NCBI GenBank assembly: GCA_004173475.1
Contig: SEBU01000003.1
Location: 1 to 64,000 of the forward strand
DNA length: 64,000 nucleotides
Direction of reading: 5' to 3'
Source of the DNA: Gammaproteobacteria bacterium
Lineage (GTDB): Bacteria > Pseudomonadota > Gammaproteobacteria > Pseudomonadales > Cellvibrionaceae
The notes under the pieces were generated by a model. It made no database searches. It worked only from the letters and a program-made list of their open reading frames with translations, and was not told the origin of the DNA. The number at the start of each line of letters is the position of its first letter. The first letter of the stretch is position 1. Both the position numbers and the translations under genes were made by a program. Below, in pieces: positions 40,091 to 48,054 of the stretch.

Positions 40091-41383
40091 CTACCGATTA
40101 CTGGATTTTTCTAAAAGTGCGAAAGGCATGAAGAGACTGGCGCAAGTGCCCTGCCCGTGAGTAGATTGCAAATTAAAATTGCCGTGGTGCGCATGCGCAA
40201 CGGCTTTAACAACCGCTAACCCCAAACCTGTACCTTGTGCTTTGGTAGTAACAAATAATTCGCCGAGGTTTGGTAGTAATTCCGCAGGAATTCCCGGGCC
40301 AAAATCACAAACTGCAATCATCAGTTGCGGATGCTCATTTTGTTTTTTGGGCTGCGTCAAGGTAAAAGTGATTCTTAGTTTTGCGTGGCGTTCTACCGCC
40401 TGAATTGCGTTGTTCACCAAATTTAATAACGCGCCAATTAAGGCTTCACGATTGCATTCAATAACATGTTCGCCACAATCGTTATGCCAAAGCGCGAGTG
40501 AATTGGTTGTCATCAAGGGAACTTCCATCGCCTCAGCCAAAGCGATTTGCAGTTCATTCACCGTAATAACATCTTTCAGTGGTAGTTCACCTTTAGCAAA
40601 CACCAACATGTCTTGCACCTGGCGTTCAATATTATTCAAACGGTTACAAATTTTTTCTGAAAATTGCTGACGCTTTACGTCATCCAATTTGTTGCTGCAC
40701 AAGTGGCCTGCATAAAGCATCGCAGCCGATAATGGCGTGCGAATTTGATGTGCCAGTGCGCTCATCATTTTACCCATCGCAGATAAACGTTCGTGGCGGC
40801 TTAATTGACTTTGCAAACGACGAGTTTCGGTTTGATCGGTCAGCAGAATAATTTGTCCGTCTTCACCTTGGTTACGAGTGGAGATGCTGATGCGGCGGCC
40901 ATCGTGTAATGACACTTCATGACCGTCATCTTTACGTGGAGCAAAAGAGCGCAATATGACATCGCGCCATAACTCACCTTGCAAAGGCTCACCTAATAAG
41001 TCGATTGCTGCGGGATTACATTCGGAAATACGGCCCGATGAATCCAGCACGACGACTCCACCGGGTAAAAAATTAAGCAGGTTTTCCAGGCGATTAGCGA
41101 TTTTCTCTTTCTCAGCTAGCTCTTGCATGCGCTGAGTAGCAACCGTACTTAGTTCCTGGTTAAGTTCGGCAACGCGGTTTTCCAATAAAAAATAAGAATC
41201 GGTCAATTGCTGCGACATTTCATTAAACATGTCGAACGCATTTTTGAGGTCCTTACCTTTATCACCAGCTGTCGGAGCACTAACAGGCAAAGTCTCTATT
41301 GCAATCGCAACGGGTTCCACCGCAACCGGAGGTACCAGCTTCAAGGATGCATTTGCAGTTTGTAGTATTTGCATACCCGCCAT
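40091..41383 (-). CDS. fleS: Sensor histidine kinase FleS (FlrB type)
   Basis: 430 residues from the ATG at 41383 (GAGG site); a TTG at 41422 gives a longer but poorer start. No membrane helix, so cytosolic as known for FleS/FlrB. Coiled-coil region, a PAS domain (~105-185), HisKA with H212 in AHQIRTPLSAA, and a HATPase domain (NLVNNAIQA, DFGPGIP, GTGLGLAV). Phosphorylates FleR. The gene is preceded by an excellent sigma-54 site. Confidence 0.95.
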   Translation of the reverse strand: MAGMQILQTANASLKLVPPVAVEPVAIAIETLPVSAPTAGDKGKDLKNAFDMFNEMSQQLTDSYFLLENRVAELNQELSTVATQRMQELAEKEKIANRLENLLNFLPGGVVVLDSSGRISECNPAAIDLLGEPLQGELWRDVILRSFAPRKDDGHEVSLHDGRRISISTRNQGEDGQIILLTDQTETRRLQSQLSRHERLSAMGKMMSALAHQIRTPLSAAMLYAGHLCSNKLDDVKRQQFSEKICNRLNNIERQVQDMLVFAKGELPLKDVITVNELQIALAEAMEVPLMTTNSLALWHNDCGEHVIECNREALIGALLNLVNNAIQAVERHAKLRITFTLTQPKKQNEHPQLMIAVCDFGPGIPAELLPNLGELFVTTKAQGTGLGLAVVKAVAHAHHGNFNLQSTHGQGTCASLFMPFALLEKSSNR

Positions 41384-41458
41384 GACGACCTCGTTAATTC
41401 TGTGGAAATCACCTAGCGTCAAACATTTAACGCAGGTGCTGGTTGTTAACGGGAGTTT

Positions 41459-41474
41459 TGCAAAGGCAATGCCA
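41459..41474 (-). promoter_or_regulatory. Sigma-54 promoter upstream of fleSR
   Basis: On the minus strand TGGCATTGCCTTTGCA, matching 14 of the 16-base pattern TGGCACG-N4-TTGCA with the N4 counted as free. The implied leader is about 65-75 bases. Expected to be driven by a FleQ/FlrA-type master activator, not encoded nearby. The rest of the 41384-41764 gap must also hold the promoter of the plus-strand permease; I could not pick one out. Confidence 0.8.
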
Positions 41475-41764
41475 AAAGATTTATGTTTTTGAAATCAATA
41501 AGTTAGAATGGCGTGTAACTCAAGAGTCAAAAGCTTGGCAGATTGTATGGGGTAAGTCCGCACGCGTTTTCAATGCTAAACTCCAGTTTCGCAAGACTGG
41601 AATTTAGAAATTCAAAGGCACTAAAGAGAGAATGAGTGGCTAAATATATAAATTTGGTATTGACGAACCGCCTCATAAACGCTGGCCTGTTGCCTGGTAT
41701 ACCCTTCAGTAGTGTTCCGTTGTGACGCTTTTAACTCAAAAAATAACAAGCGATCGGGTAGACA

Positions 41765-42649
41765 ATGAAATCCAACTTAATGTTGTTAGTTGCCGCGGCC
41801 ATCTGGGGATTCGGATTTGTTGCTCAACGTTTGGGGATGAATTTTCTTGAACCTTTTGCGTTTAACACCATGCGTTTTCTTCTGGGCAGTATTTCCCTGC
41901 TACCTCTACTTTGCTTTCTGTCCCGAAAGGCACCAGTGGAGGTTGTACATAAATCCAATAAACCTCCCTTATTAAAAGGCGGAGTTCTATGCGGCTTGGT
42001 ATTGTTCGTTGCCGCAACGCTCCAACAATACGGGTTGTTTTATACCACTGCAGCTAAAGCAGGTTTTATTACCGGCCTTTATTTAATCCTCGTTCCCATG
42101 TTAGGAATTCTACTCAGGCATAAAACTGGTTTAACTATTTGGCTTGGAGCGGCTTTGGCGCTCGCGGGTCTTTACTTGTTAAGCGTGAATGACAATTTCA
42201 CCATGTCCTTCGGTGATTCTTTAATTTTTATTGGTTCATTATTCTGGGCGTTCCATATTTTAGTCATCGACCGTTTCAGTGGCCGTGTCGATCCTATTCA
42301 GTTATCAGCGGTTCAGTTTTTGATATGCGGTTTACTTAGCCTGGGGGTTTCTTTAGTGATAGAAACACCAACACTCAATAACATTGTCGCGTGCTGGAAG
42401 CCTATTCTTTTTGCGGGAATAGTGAGCGTGGGTATCGCCTATACCTTGCAAGTCATTGCACAAAAAAACGCAAACCCAAGCCATGCTGCAATCATCATGA
42501 GCCTTGAAGCGGTATTCGCAGCCATCGGCGGAGTATGGTTGTTGGACGAAACATTAAGCACGCGCGCATGGTTCGGCTGCGGGCTGATGATGGCGGGAAT
42601 GTTATTGTCGCAAGTGAAATTTAAAAATAATATGCACCCGGCAAAATAA
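41765..42649 (+). CDS. EamA/DMT-family inner-membrane transporter
   Basis: 294 residues with about ten hydrophobic helices in two EamA repeats (AAAIWGFGFVAQRLG at the start; GSLFWAFHILVIDRF opening the second half). The drug/metabolite transporter family exports amino acids or metabolites; the substrate is not predictable. A CCCGGCA/TGCCGGG hairpin overlaps the stop codon but lacks a T-run. Confidence 0.9.
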   Translation: MKSNLMLLVAAAIWGFGFVAQRLGMNFLEPFAFNTMRFLLGSISLLPLLCFLSRKAPVEVVHKSNKPPLLKGGVLCGLVLFVAATLQQYGLFYTTAAKAGFITGLYLILVPMLGILLRHKTGLTIWLGAALALAGLYLLSVNDNFTMSFGDSLIFIGSLFWAFHILVIDRFSGRVDPIQLSAVQFLICGLLSLGVSLVIETPTLNNIVACWKPILFAGIVSVGIAYTLQVIAQKNANPSHAAIIMSLEAVFAAIGGVWLLDETLSTRAWFGCGLMMAGMLLSQVKFKNNMHPAK

Positions 42650-42668
42650 TGCCGGGGGCATGAATAAT

Positions 42669-43061
42669 TTACTGAAGCGCCGCGCGAATTTTTTCTGCTG
42701 TATTTTTCAAGGCTTCAGAGTCAGCGTTTTTCACATTGTCAAAACTTAAATCTTTCATTGAATCCATCGGCACCAAATGAATATGCGTGTGCGGCACCTC
42801 CAAACCAGCAATCATTAAACCGATTCGCTTGCACGGAAAAATAGTTTTCATTGCATTGGCAATTTTATGACTGACTTTGGTCAAATGAGCGGCGGTATCT
42901 GCCGGAAGATCGCTCCATTGATCGACTTCCTGGCGAGGAATCACCAAAACGTGTCCTTCGCGAATCGGTTGGATTGTTAGAATTGCAATCGCTATATCGT
43001 CTTGATAAACAAAATTGCCTGGAATTTTTCCTTCCATAATTAAAGTAAAGACACTCGCCAT
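42669..43061 (-). CDS. HIT-family nucleotide hydrolase/transferase
   Basis: 130 residues with the histidine triad HTHIHLVPM near residue 91 and the N-terminal IVYQDD-like sequence FVYQDDIAIAILTIQP. HIT proteins cleave nucleoside phosphoramidates or dinucleotides. Strong AGGGGG ribosome site. Confidence 0.92.
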   Translation of the reverse strand: MASVFTLIMEGKIPGNFVYQDDIAIAILTIQPIREGHVLVIPRQEVDQWSDLPADTAAHLTKVSHKIANAMKTIFPCKRIGLMIAGLEVPHTHIHLVPMDSMKDLSFDNVKNADSEALKNTAEKIRAALQ

Positions 43062-43089
43062 AAAAACCCCCTAAAATTTATACTCTGCG

Positions 43090-43920
43090 CTAGTAAACAG
43101 CTAAACCAAATTGAAATAATTGCTTTGCTAAAACCTCATCTAACTGCGTCATTGACTCCTCGCGCAACTCAATAAAGTCATATCCATATTTTTTGTAAAA
43201 CTCTTGTTTGATCAACTTATCCGATAGTGCCGCCGCATTATCGTCCGCGCCCCAAATATCAATCGCCAACTGAAACTCTGGCAAAAAGAAGTCAGCGGTC
43301 ACAGTTTCATTTGCGGCAGATAAAAGATAAGGGCTAGCATGGTGAACACCCGCTAGGTACAACCAATTTTCTACCATAAAAATGGTTTGAGTCGCTGCTA
43401 ATCTTCCGCTCAATGTTCTTGTTGACGGAGAAAATATCTCGCCTTTTATTTGTGCAATACTTGTTAAAAATTGCGAGTTGTCCAGCAATGTTTCGGGCCA
43501 GGTAACGAAGGGGATTCCCGATTGCTCGCTGGTATGCTGTTCGCCGCCAATCGCTTTACCACGCGACGTTAATAGCCAACCGCGAATATGTTTTTTAATC
43601 CAACCACGCTCCGCCAATACTACATTAATTAATCGCGCGGGAAGATCCACCTTAGCGCCTAGATGCGTTGCACTGAGCGGTGCCTCCGGCAATAAACGCA
43701 ATAGTGGATGATCTTGTATAGCTTCCGGCCATGCGATGTACTCACCGTATTTCGGGTGATTAATATAAATGCCGCCTTCAAACTTACCTTTCTCAGTTAA
43801 CTGCCAATGATTATCCACCTTCACAATCCAGCCGCCTTGCGCGAGTAAAATAAATAACTCTTTGCTCTCTTTGCGAAGCTGGCGCGCCAATGCAGTTGTC
43901 GATAGATGTTTCTCGGACAT
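43090..43920 (-). CDS. Unknown protein: duplicated winged-helix-like N-terminus plus putative PD-(D/E)XK nuclease domain
   Basis: 276 residues. Two related N-terminal segments (about 1-70 and 75-145) each run from a helix-turn-helix-like stretch to a strand pattern ending LTEKGKFEGG or LTSRGKAIGG, followed by a WPE. The C-terminal 80 residues fit a Vsr/DUF559-like nuclease core: an acidic residue in TADFFLPE, D in AIDIWG, then KQEFYKKYGYDFIEL with the Lys. It is reminiscent of small repair or restriction endonucleases, but no methylase or partner is adjacent. AGGA ribosome site. Function is inference from motif spacing. Confidence 0.7.
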   Translation of the reverse strand: MSEKHLSTTALARQLRKESKELFILLAQGGWIVKVDNHWQLTEKGKFEGGIYINHPKYGEYIAWPEAIQDHPLLRLLPEAPLSATHLGAKVDLPARLINVVLAERGWIKKHIRGWLLTSRGKAIGGEQHTSEQSGIPFVTWPETLLDNSQFLTSIAQIKGEIFSPSTRTLSGRLAATQTIFMVENWLYLAGVHHASPYLLSAANETVTADFFLPEFQLAIDIWGADDNAAALSDKLIKQEFYKKYGYDFIELREESMTQLDEVLAKQLFQFGLAVY

Positions 43921-44011
43921 TTAAAATTTCCTGTCAGGTTTATGTGGCGAGTCTAACCCATGATCACTGCAAAATGTATAATGCTGAAACCGTCTTCTTA
44001 CGGAAATAATT

Positions 44012-44458
44012 ATGCAAATTTGGGTCGATGCAGACGCCTGCCCTAAACCAGTTAAAGAAATTCTCTACCGCGCCGCGCACAAGCGCCAGATAACCATGGT
44101 ATTGGTGGCCAATCAATTTTTGTCCGTACCAGCCTCTCCGTTCATAAAAACAACTCAGGTTGGTAGCGGGTTTGATGTAGCAGATAATTATATTGTCCAG
44201 CAAATTACCGCTGAAGACTTATTGATCACTGCCGATATTCCCTTAGCGGCGGAGGCAATTGCCAAAGGTGCCGCAGTAATAAATCCGCGCGGCGAGCGAT
44301 ACACAAAAGATAGCATAGGCGCACGCCTCAACATGCGTGACTTTATGGAAACCATGCGCTCAAGTGGCGTGGTGCATGACGGCCCGCCACCTTACAATGA
44401 CAAAGATAAACAAACTTTTGCGAACGCGTTGGATCGATTGCTAGCACAAGCCAACTAG
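44012..44458 (+). CDS. yaiI: YaiI/YqxD family protein (DUF188/UPF0178)
   Basis: 148 residues, full length for the family. Begins [11 protein letters not shown] and contains [22 protein letters not shown] and NPRGERY, all signatures of YaiI/UPF0178, a PIN-like fold with conserved aspartates. Biochemical role is not established. Divergent from the nuclease-like gene across a 91-base gap. Confidence 0.93.
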   Translation: MQIWVDADACPKPVKEILYRAAHKRQITMVLVANQFLSVPASPFIKTTQVGSGFDVADNYIVQQITAEDLLITADIPLAAEAIAKGAAVINPRGERYTKDSIGARLNMRDFMETMRSSGVVHDGPPPYNDKDKQTFANALDRLLAQAN

Positions 44459-45082
44459 CGTTTGTGTGACCAAAGCGCTAATTCACTGGCTTTATGGCGA
44501 GTAAATCCCTATACTGCGCGCACTTTCAGTAACGTCCCTCCTTTATTGAGTTTATGTTGTGGGGAAATGCTGAGCAGGCAGGATGCCTGAGGGCTGCCCA
44601 AACGTTAGTTCGATGTCATCGATATCAACTAACCCAAACATGAAGTTCAAATTTTCAGCCTGCTAAAAAGTGCGCAATTTTCCAGAAGACACGATGTTTT
44701 CGAATTGCACTGTGTTCATATTATTCGACTAGACTTTCTACTACTGAATTCCGATGATTGGATTTCAAAAGTGTTGGCCACTTTGTTGATAAGAACACGC
44801 GGGAATCCGTTGATTTAATCGCCTTATCTTGCATCAGCTTTGTTGATGTAATTCTTTGTGTGTAATCCGTTCAGGCATTCACACCCATAGCGACCCGATC
44901 ATCGCTCCCACACATGCTGTGTAAAAATTATTTTATGCCGCATGAAAAATTACTTGATCATAAAAACATAAAACGATCCTTAACTGATATTGCTCAAACG
45001 GCAAAAATATCAGCGACGGCGTTGCTTTATTGTTTTTTACAAAACGATTCTCTTATTTAAGAGCACAACCAAAGGTTTAAAA
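44459..45082 (+). promoter_or_regulatory. Long structured leader region of deaD
   Basis: 624 bases without a gene before the deaD start. It contains a CAGGCA/TGCCTG hairpin (~44575-44590) and a compound hairpin with outer arms GTTAGTT (44604-44610) and AACTAAC (44627-44633) around an inner CGATGTCATCG. Long structured leaders are typical of cold-inducible csdA/deaD mRNAs. The start site was not identified and an unlinked small RNA is also possible. Confidence 0.45.
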
Positions 45083-46999
45083 ATGACTGACCAAATTCTG
45101 TTTACCGACCTAGGCCTCTCCGAACCAGTAATGAAAGCTGTAGTAAAAGTTGGCTACGAAGTCCCCTCTCCCATCCAGGCTGCTGCAATTCCAGTATTGC
45201 TTGCAGGTGGCGATATTTTAGGGATGGCTCAAACGGGTACCGGTAAAACAGCTGCATTCGCACTTCCGTTGCTTTCACGTATCGACATGAAACAACAAGA
45301 TCCACAAATTTTGGTTCTCGCACCAACGCGCGAACTCGCTATTCAAGTAGCCGAAGCTTTTCAAAAATACGCTGCAGAAATTCCAGGCTTCCATGTATTA
45401 CCGATTTACGGCGGTCAAGACATGACGAGCCAATTGCGCCAATTAAAGCGTGGGGCTCATGTTGTAGTGGGTACTCCAGGACGCGTAATGGATCACTTGC
45501 GTCGCGGTAGCTTGAACTTAAATAATTTAAGAGCATTGGTGCTCGATGAAGCCGACGAAATGTTACGCATGGGCTTTATCGACGACGTAGAATGGATTTT
45601 GGAACACACTCCAAAAACGCGTCAGACCGCATTGTTTTCTGCAACCATGCCACGCGAAATTCGCCACGTATGTAACAATTATTTAAATGATGCCAAAGAA
45701 ATAAAGATCGAAAGCAATCAATCCACTGATGCAAATATCGAACAAGTTTATTGGATGGTGAGCGGCACTAATAAATTAGATGCCTTAACTCGTATCCTTG
45801 AAGTTGAACCTTTCGACGGCATGATTATTTTCGTGCGCACAAAAACTGCAACTGTAGAACTTGCTGAAAAGTTAGAAGCTCGTGGTTTTGCTGCCGCTGC
45901 ATTGAACGGTGACATGAACCAACAATTGCGCGAACGCACTATTGAACGTTTAAAAACCGGTTCATTGGATATAGTTATCGCAACCGACGTTGCCGCTCGC
46001 GGTATTGACGTTGAACGTGTAAGCCACGTAGTGAATTATGATATTCCGTACGATAGCGAAGCCTATGTGCATCGTATTGGCCGTACCGGTCGTGCTGGTC
46101 GTAGCGGCAAGGCGATTCTGTTTGTTGCTCCGCGCGAGAAGCGCTTGCTATACACCATTGAAAAAGCCACCAAGAAACCAATTACCTTAATGGAATTGCC
46201 AAGCGGTGCTACAGTAACCAAACATCGTATTGATCAATTCACACAACAAATCACTGATACCTTGGCAGAAAATACTGACTTGAGCTTCTTCAATAATTTG
46301 TTGGCAGAATTCAGCAATAAGAACGAAGTATCACCAGAAGATATTGCGTCTGCATTAGCTTATCTGCTTCAGAAAGAGCGTCCGCTGCAAGTAAAATTCA
46401 CTGATGTAAAACCCGAGCGCGCATCTGAAAGTCGCGGCCGCGACGATCGCGGTGGTCGTGACGATCGCCCACGCGGAGATCGCAATCGTGATGGCGGCGA
46501 TCGCGGTCGCAGTGATCGTCCACGTGAAGATCGCCCACGTCGTGAACACAACGATGAAAACATGGTTCGCTACCGCATTGAAGTAGGTCGCAATCACGAA
46601 GCTCGTCCTGGCGATATTGTTGGTGCAATTGCAAACGAAGCTGGAATTTCCAGTTCAAACATCGGCCACATCAAACTGCACGATGAATTCTCAACAGTAG
46701 ACTTACCTAAAGGTTTATCTAGCGATACATTGAGCCAACTGAAAAAGGTTCGCGTGCGCAATCGTCCGCTAGAAATTAGCGTTGACCAAGGCGGCGCCGG
46801 CGGAAATAGTGGAAGCAAAGATCGCGATTTTGGTGACCGTGGTCCACGTGTGCGTGATTTTGCGGACAAGCCTCGTAGCGACAAACCTCGCAGTTTTAGC
46901 GATAAACCACGCGATGGCGCACCACGAGGAAAATTAGGCTTGGGTGACAAACCAAAAAGCGAAAAAAGTAAAAGCTTTCGCCCTAAAAAAGCGGACTGA
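45083..46999 (+). CDS. deaD: ATP-dependent DEAD-box RNA helicase DeaD/CsdA
   Basis: 638 residues from the ATG at 45083 (AAAGG site); the open frame extends to 44990 but that part looks untranslated. Helicase core motifs: AQTGTGKT (49-56), PTREL, GTPGR, DEADEM, SAT, ARGIDV and HRIGRTGRAG. A DbpA-type RNA-binding domain (YRIEVGRNHEARPGDIVGAI) follows an Arg/Asp/Gly-rich linker, and the tail is Lys/Arg/Asp-rich. Unwinds structured RNA in ribosome assembly and cold adaptation. Confidence 0.96.
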   Translation: MTDQILFTDLGLSEPVMKAVVKVGYEVPSPIQAAAIPVLLAGGDILGMAQTGTGKTAAFALPLLSRIDMKQQDPQILVLAPTRELAIQVAEAFQKYAAEIPGFHVLPIYGGQDMTSQLRQLKRGAHVVVGTPGRVMDHLRRGSLNLNNLRALVLDEADEMLRMGFIDDVEWILEHTPKTRQTALFSATMPREIRHVCNNYLNDAKEIKIESNQSTDANIEQVYWMVSGTNKLDALTRILEVEPFDGMIIFVRTKTATVELAEKLEARGFAAAALNGDMNQQLRERTIERLKTGSLDIVIATDVAARGIDVERVSHVVNYDIPYDSEAYVHRIGRTGRAGRSGKAILFVAPREKRLLYTIEKATKKPITLMELPSGATVTKHRIDQFTQQITDTLAENTDLSFFNNLLAEFSNKNEVSPEDIASALAYLLQKERPLQVKFTDVKPERASESRGRDDRGGRDDRPRGDRNRDGGDRGRSDRPREDRPRREHNDENMVRYRIEVGRNHEARPGDIVGAIANEAGISSSNIGHIKLHDEFSTVDLPKGLSSDTLSQLKKVRVRNRPLEISVDQGGAGGNSGSKDRDFGDRGPRVRDFADKPRSDKPRSFSDKPRDGAPRGKLGLGDKPKSEKSKSFRPKKAD

Positions 47000-47014
47000 T
47001 TAAGTTTGTGAACC

Positions 47015-47050
47015 AAAAAAAGCCGCTGATGATTCAGCGGCTTTTTTTTA
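47015..47050 (+). terminator. Strong terminator between deaD and the convergent gene (bidirectional)
   Basis: Nine-pair stem AGCCGCTGA / TCAGCGGCT with loop TGAT, flanked by A7 and T8 runs, so it works for deaD and for the minus-strand gene ending at 47055. Confidence 0.92.
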
Positions 47051-47054
47051 TTAG

Positions 47055-47663
47055 TCAATTTCGAGATTGAGATTTACGACTTTCAACATCAGCCATTACT
47101 CGATCCATCGTCTTTTCACTATCGGTTTTGCCACAACGCGTATGACCCCAATTAGTGCCACGCTCACGCGAGTCAACCTTTTGCATGGACACCAAACAGT
47201 CGCCATTTCCCATATCCACAAATGTTCGTCCATCAGCTTCAGTCCAACTTTCAGGTTTTTCGTTAGCGCGAGGCCTATTCAATCGTTGCGCATCCAGCAA
47301 TTTTTGACGCATTTTAGGATCAAATACACCGCGGTATTTAGCATTATTGGGATCGGGTAACTCGTAAGGAATATCTGGTGGAGATTGAATTAAGTCGAGT
47401 TCCGTATAAACCCGATCCGCAAAACTAATGTCGGGAACATTCACATTAATATTTCTGGATTTGAAATTAATGTTGGGAGGTTTAACAATTAAAACCGACT
47501 CTGCTTCGTGGGGCCTTAATCGAATCATTTGAAGCGTGGAAGTATTTGAACGAGATTCAATCGGCTTTAGTTTGATGAACAAAAGAATCACCAACGAATG
47601 AATCGCGACGGTAGCAGCTACGGCGTAGATTGAATTAAACCTAGCTCCCCGATACGCAGCCAT
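47055..47663 (-). CDS. Single-pass membrane protein with TonB-like N-terminus, unknown
   Basis: 202 residues. One N-terminal membrane helix (AVAATVAIHSLVILLFIKL) with a T-x3-H pattern like that of TonB, then a periplasmic proline-containing stretch and a small C-terminal part with two Cys (NGDCLVSMQ and HTRCGK). The usual TonB C-terminal domain is not recognisable. Possibly an energy-transducer relative or an envelope protein; function unknown. Confidence 0.7.
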   Translation of the reverse strand: MAAYRGARFNSIYAVAATVAIHSLVILLFIKLKPIESRSNTSTLQMIRLRPHEAESVLIVKPPNINFKSRNINVNVPDISFADRVYTELDLIQSPPDIPYELPDPNNAKYRGVFDPKMRQKLLDAQRLNRPRANEKPESWTEADGRTFVDMGNGDCLVSMQKVDSRERGTNWGHTRCGKTDSEKTMDRVMADVESRKSQSRN

Positions 47664-47755
47664 GCACTTTCCCTTGATAGTAGATAATAGTTAAATATTG
47701 CTATCTCTAGACTCAAGGCTTTTTAAAAAGTTCTAACTAGCAACAACCATCTACA

Positions 47756-48037
47756 TCATTCATCAAACATCTGAATCATATATCCGCTTTTAATCGCCTC
47801 CGCCATAGCTTTATCAGCAGCGACAACGCGCGGGTCACTGGTTAAAGTGCTAGGTACAAGTTTACGTTTTTCGATATCTATGTCGGTGAACCCCGCGCGC
47901 ATCAAATAAACTTTGCAAAGCTGTTCAGCACCGAATAAATCGATAAAGTTTACATAAACAATGAAAGGAACCACTTGGCCCTCTTGAACGCCGTCACGTG
48001 CTTTTTTTGCTTTGGCGTTTACGGAAAAAATATACAT
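47756..48037 (-). CDS. Small conserved-looking protein, unknown
   Basis: 93 residues from the ATG at 48037; a TTG four codons upstream is less likely. Begins MYIFSVNAKAKKARDG. Mixed alpha/beta composition with no signal peptide and no motif recognised. Its start is 17 bases after the rapA stop on the same strand, so probably cotranscribed with rapA. Confidence 0.65.
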   Translation of the reverse strand: MYIFSVNAKAKKARDGVQEGQVVPFIVYVNFIDLFGAEQLCKVYLMRAGFTDIDIEKRKLVPSTLTSDPRVVAADKAMAEAIKSGYMIQMFDE

Positions 48038-48054
48038 AGGAAATCTCAAATTTG

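Noticed and set aside
42637-42656. CCCGGCA/TGCCGGG hairpin at the end of the EamA gene
   Set aside because: No following T-run, so not called as an intrinsic terminator.
46355-46658. Arginine-rich antisense frames under deaD
   Set aside because: Shadows of the Arg/Asp/Gly-rich linker codons; no ribosome site.
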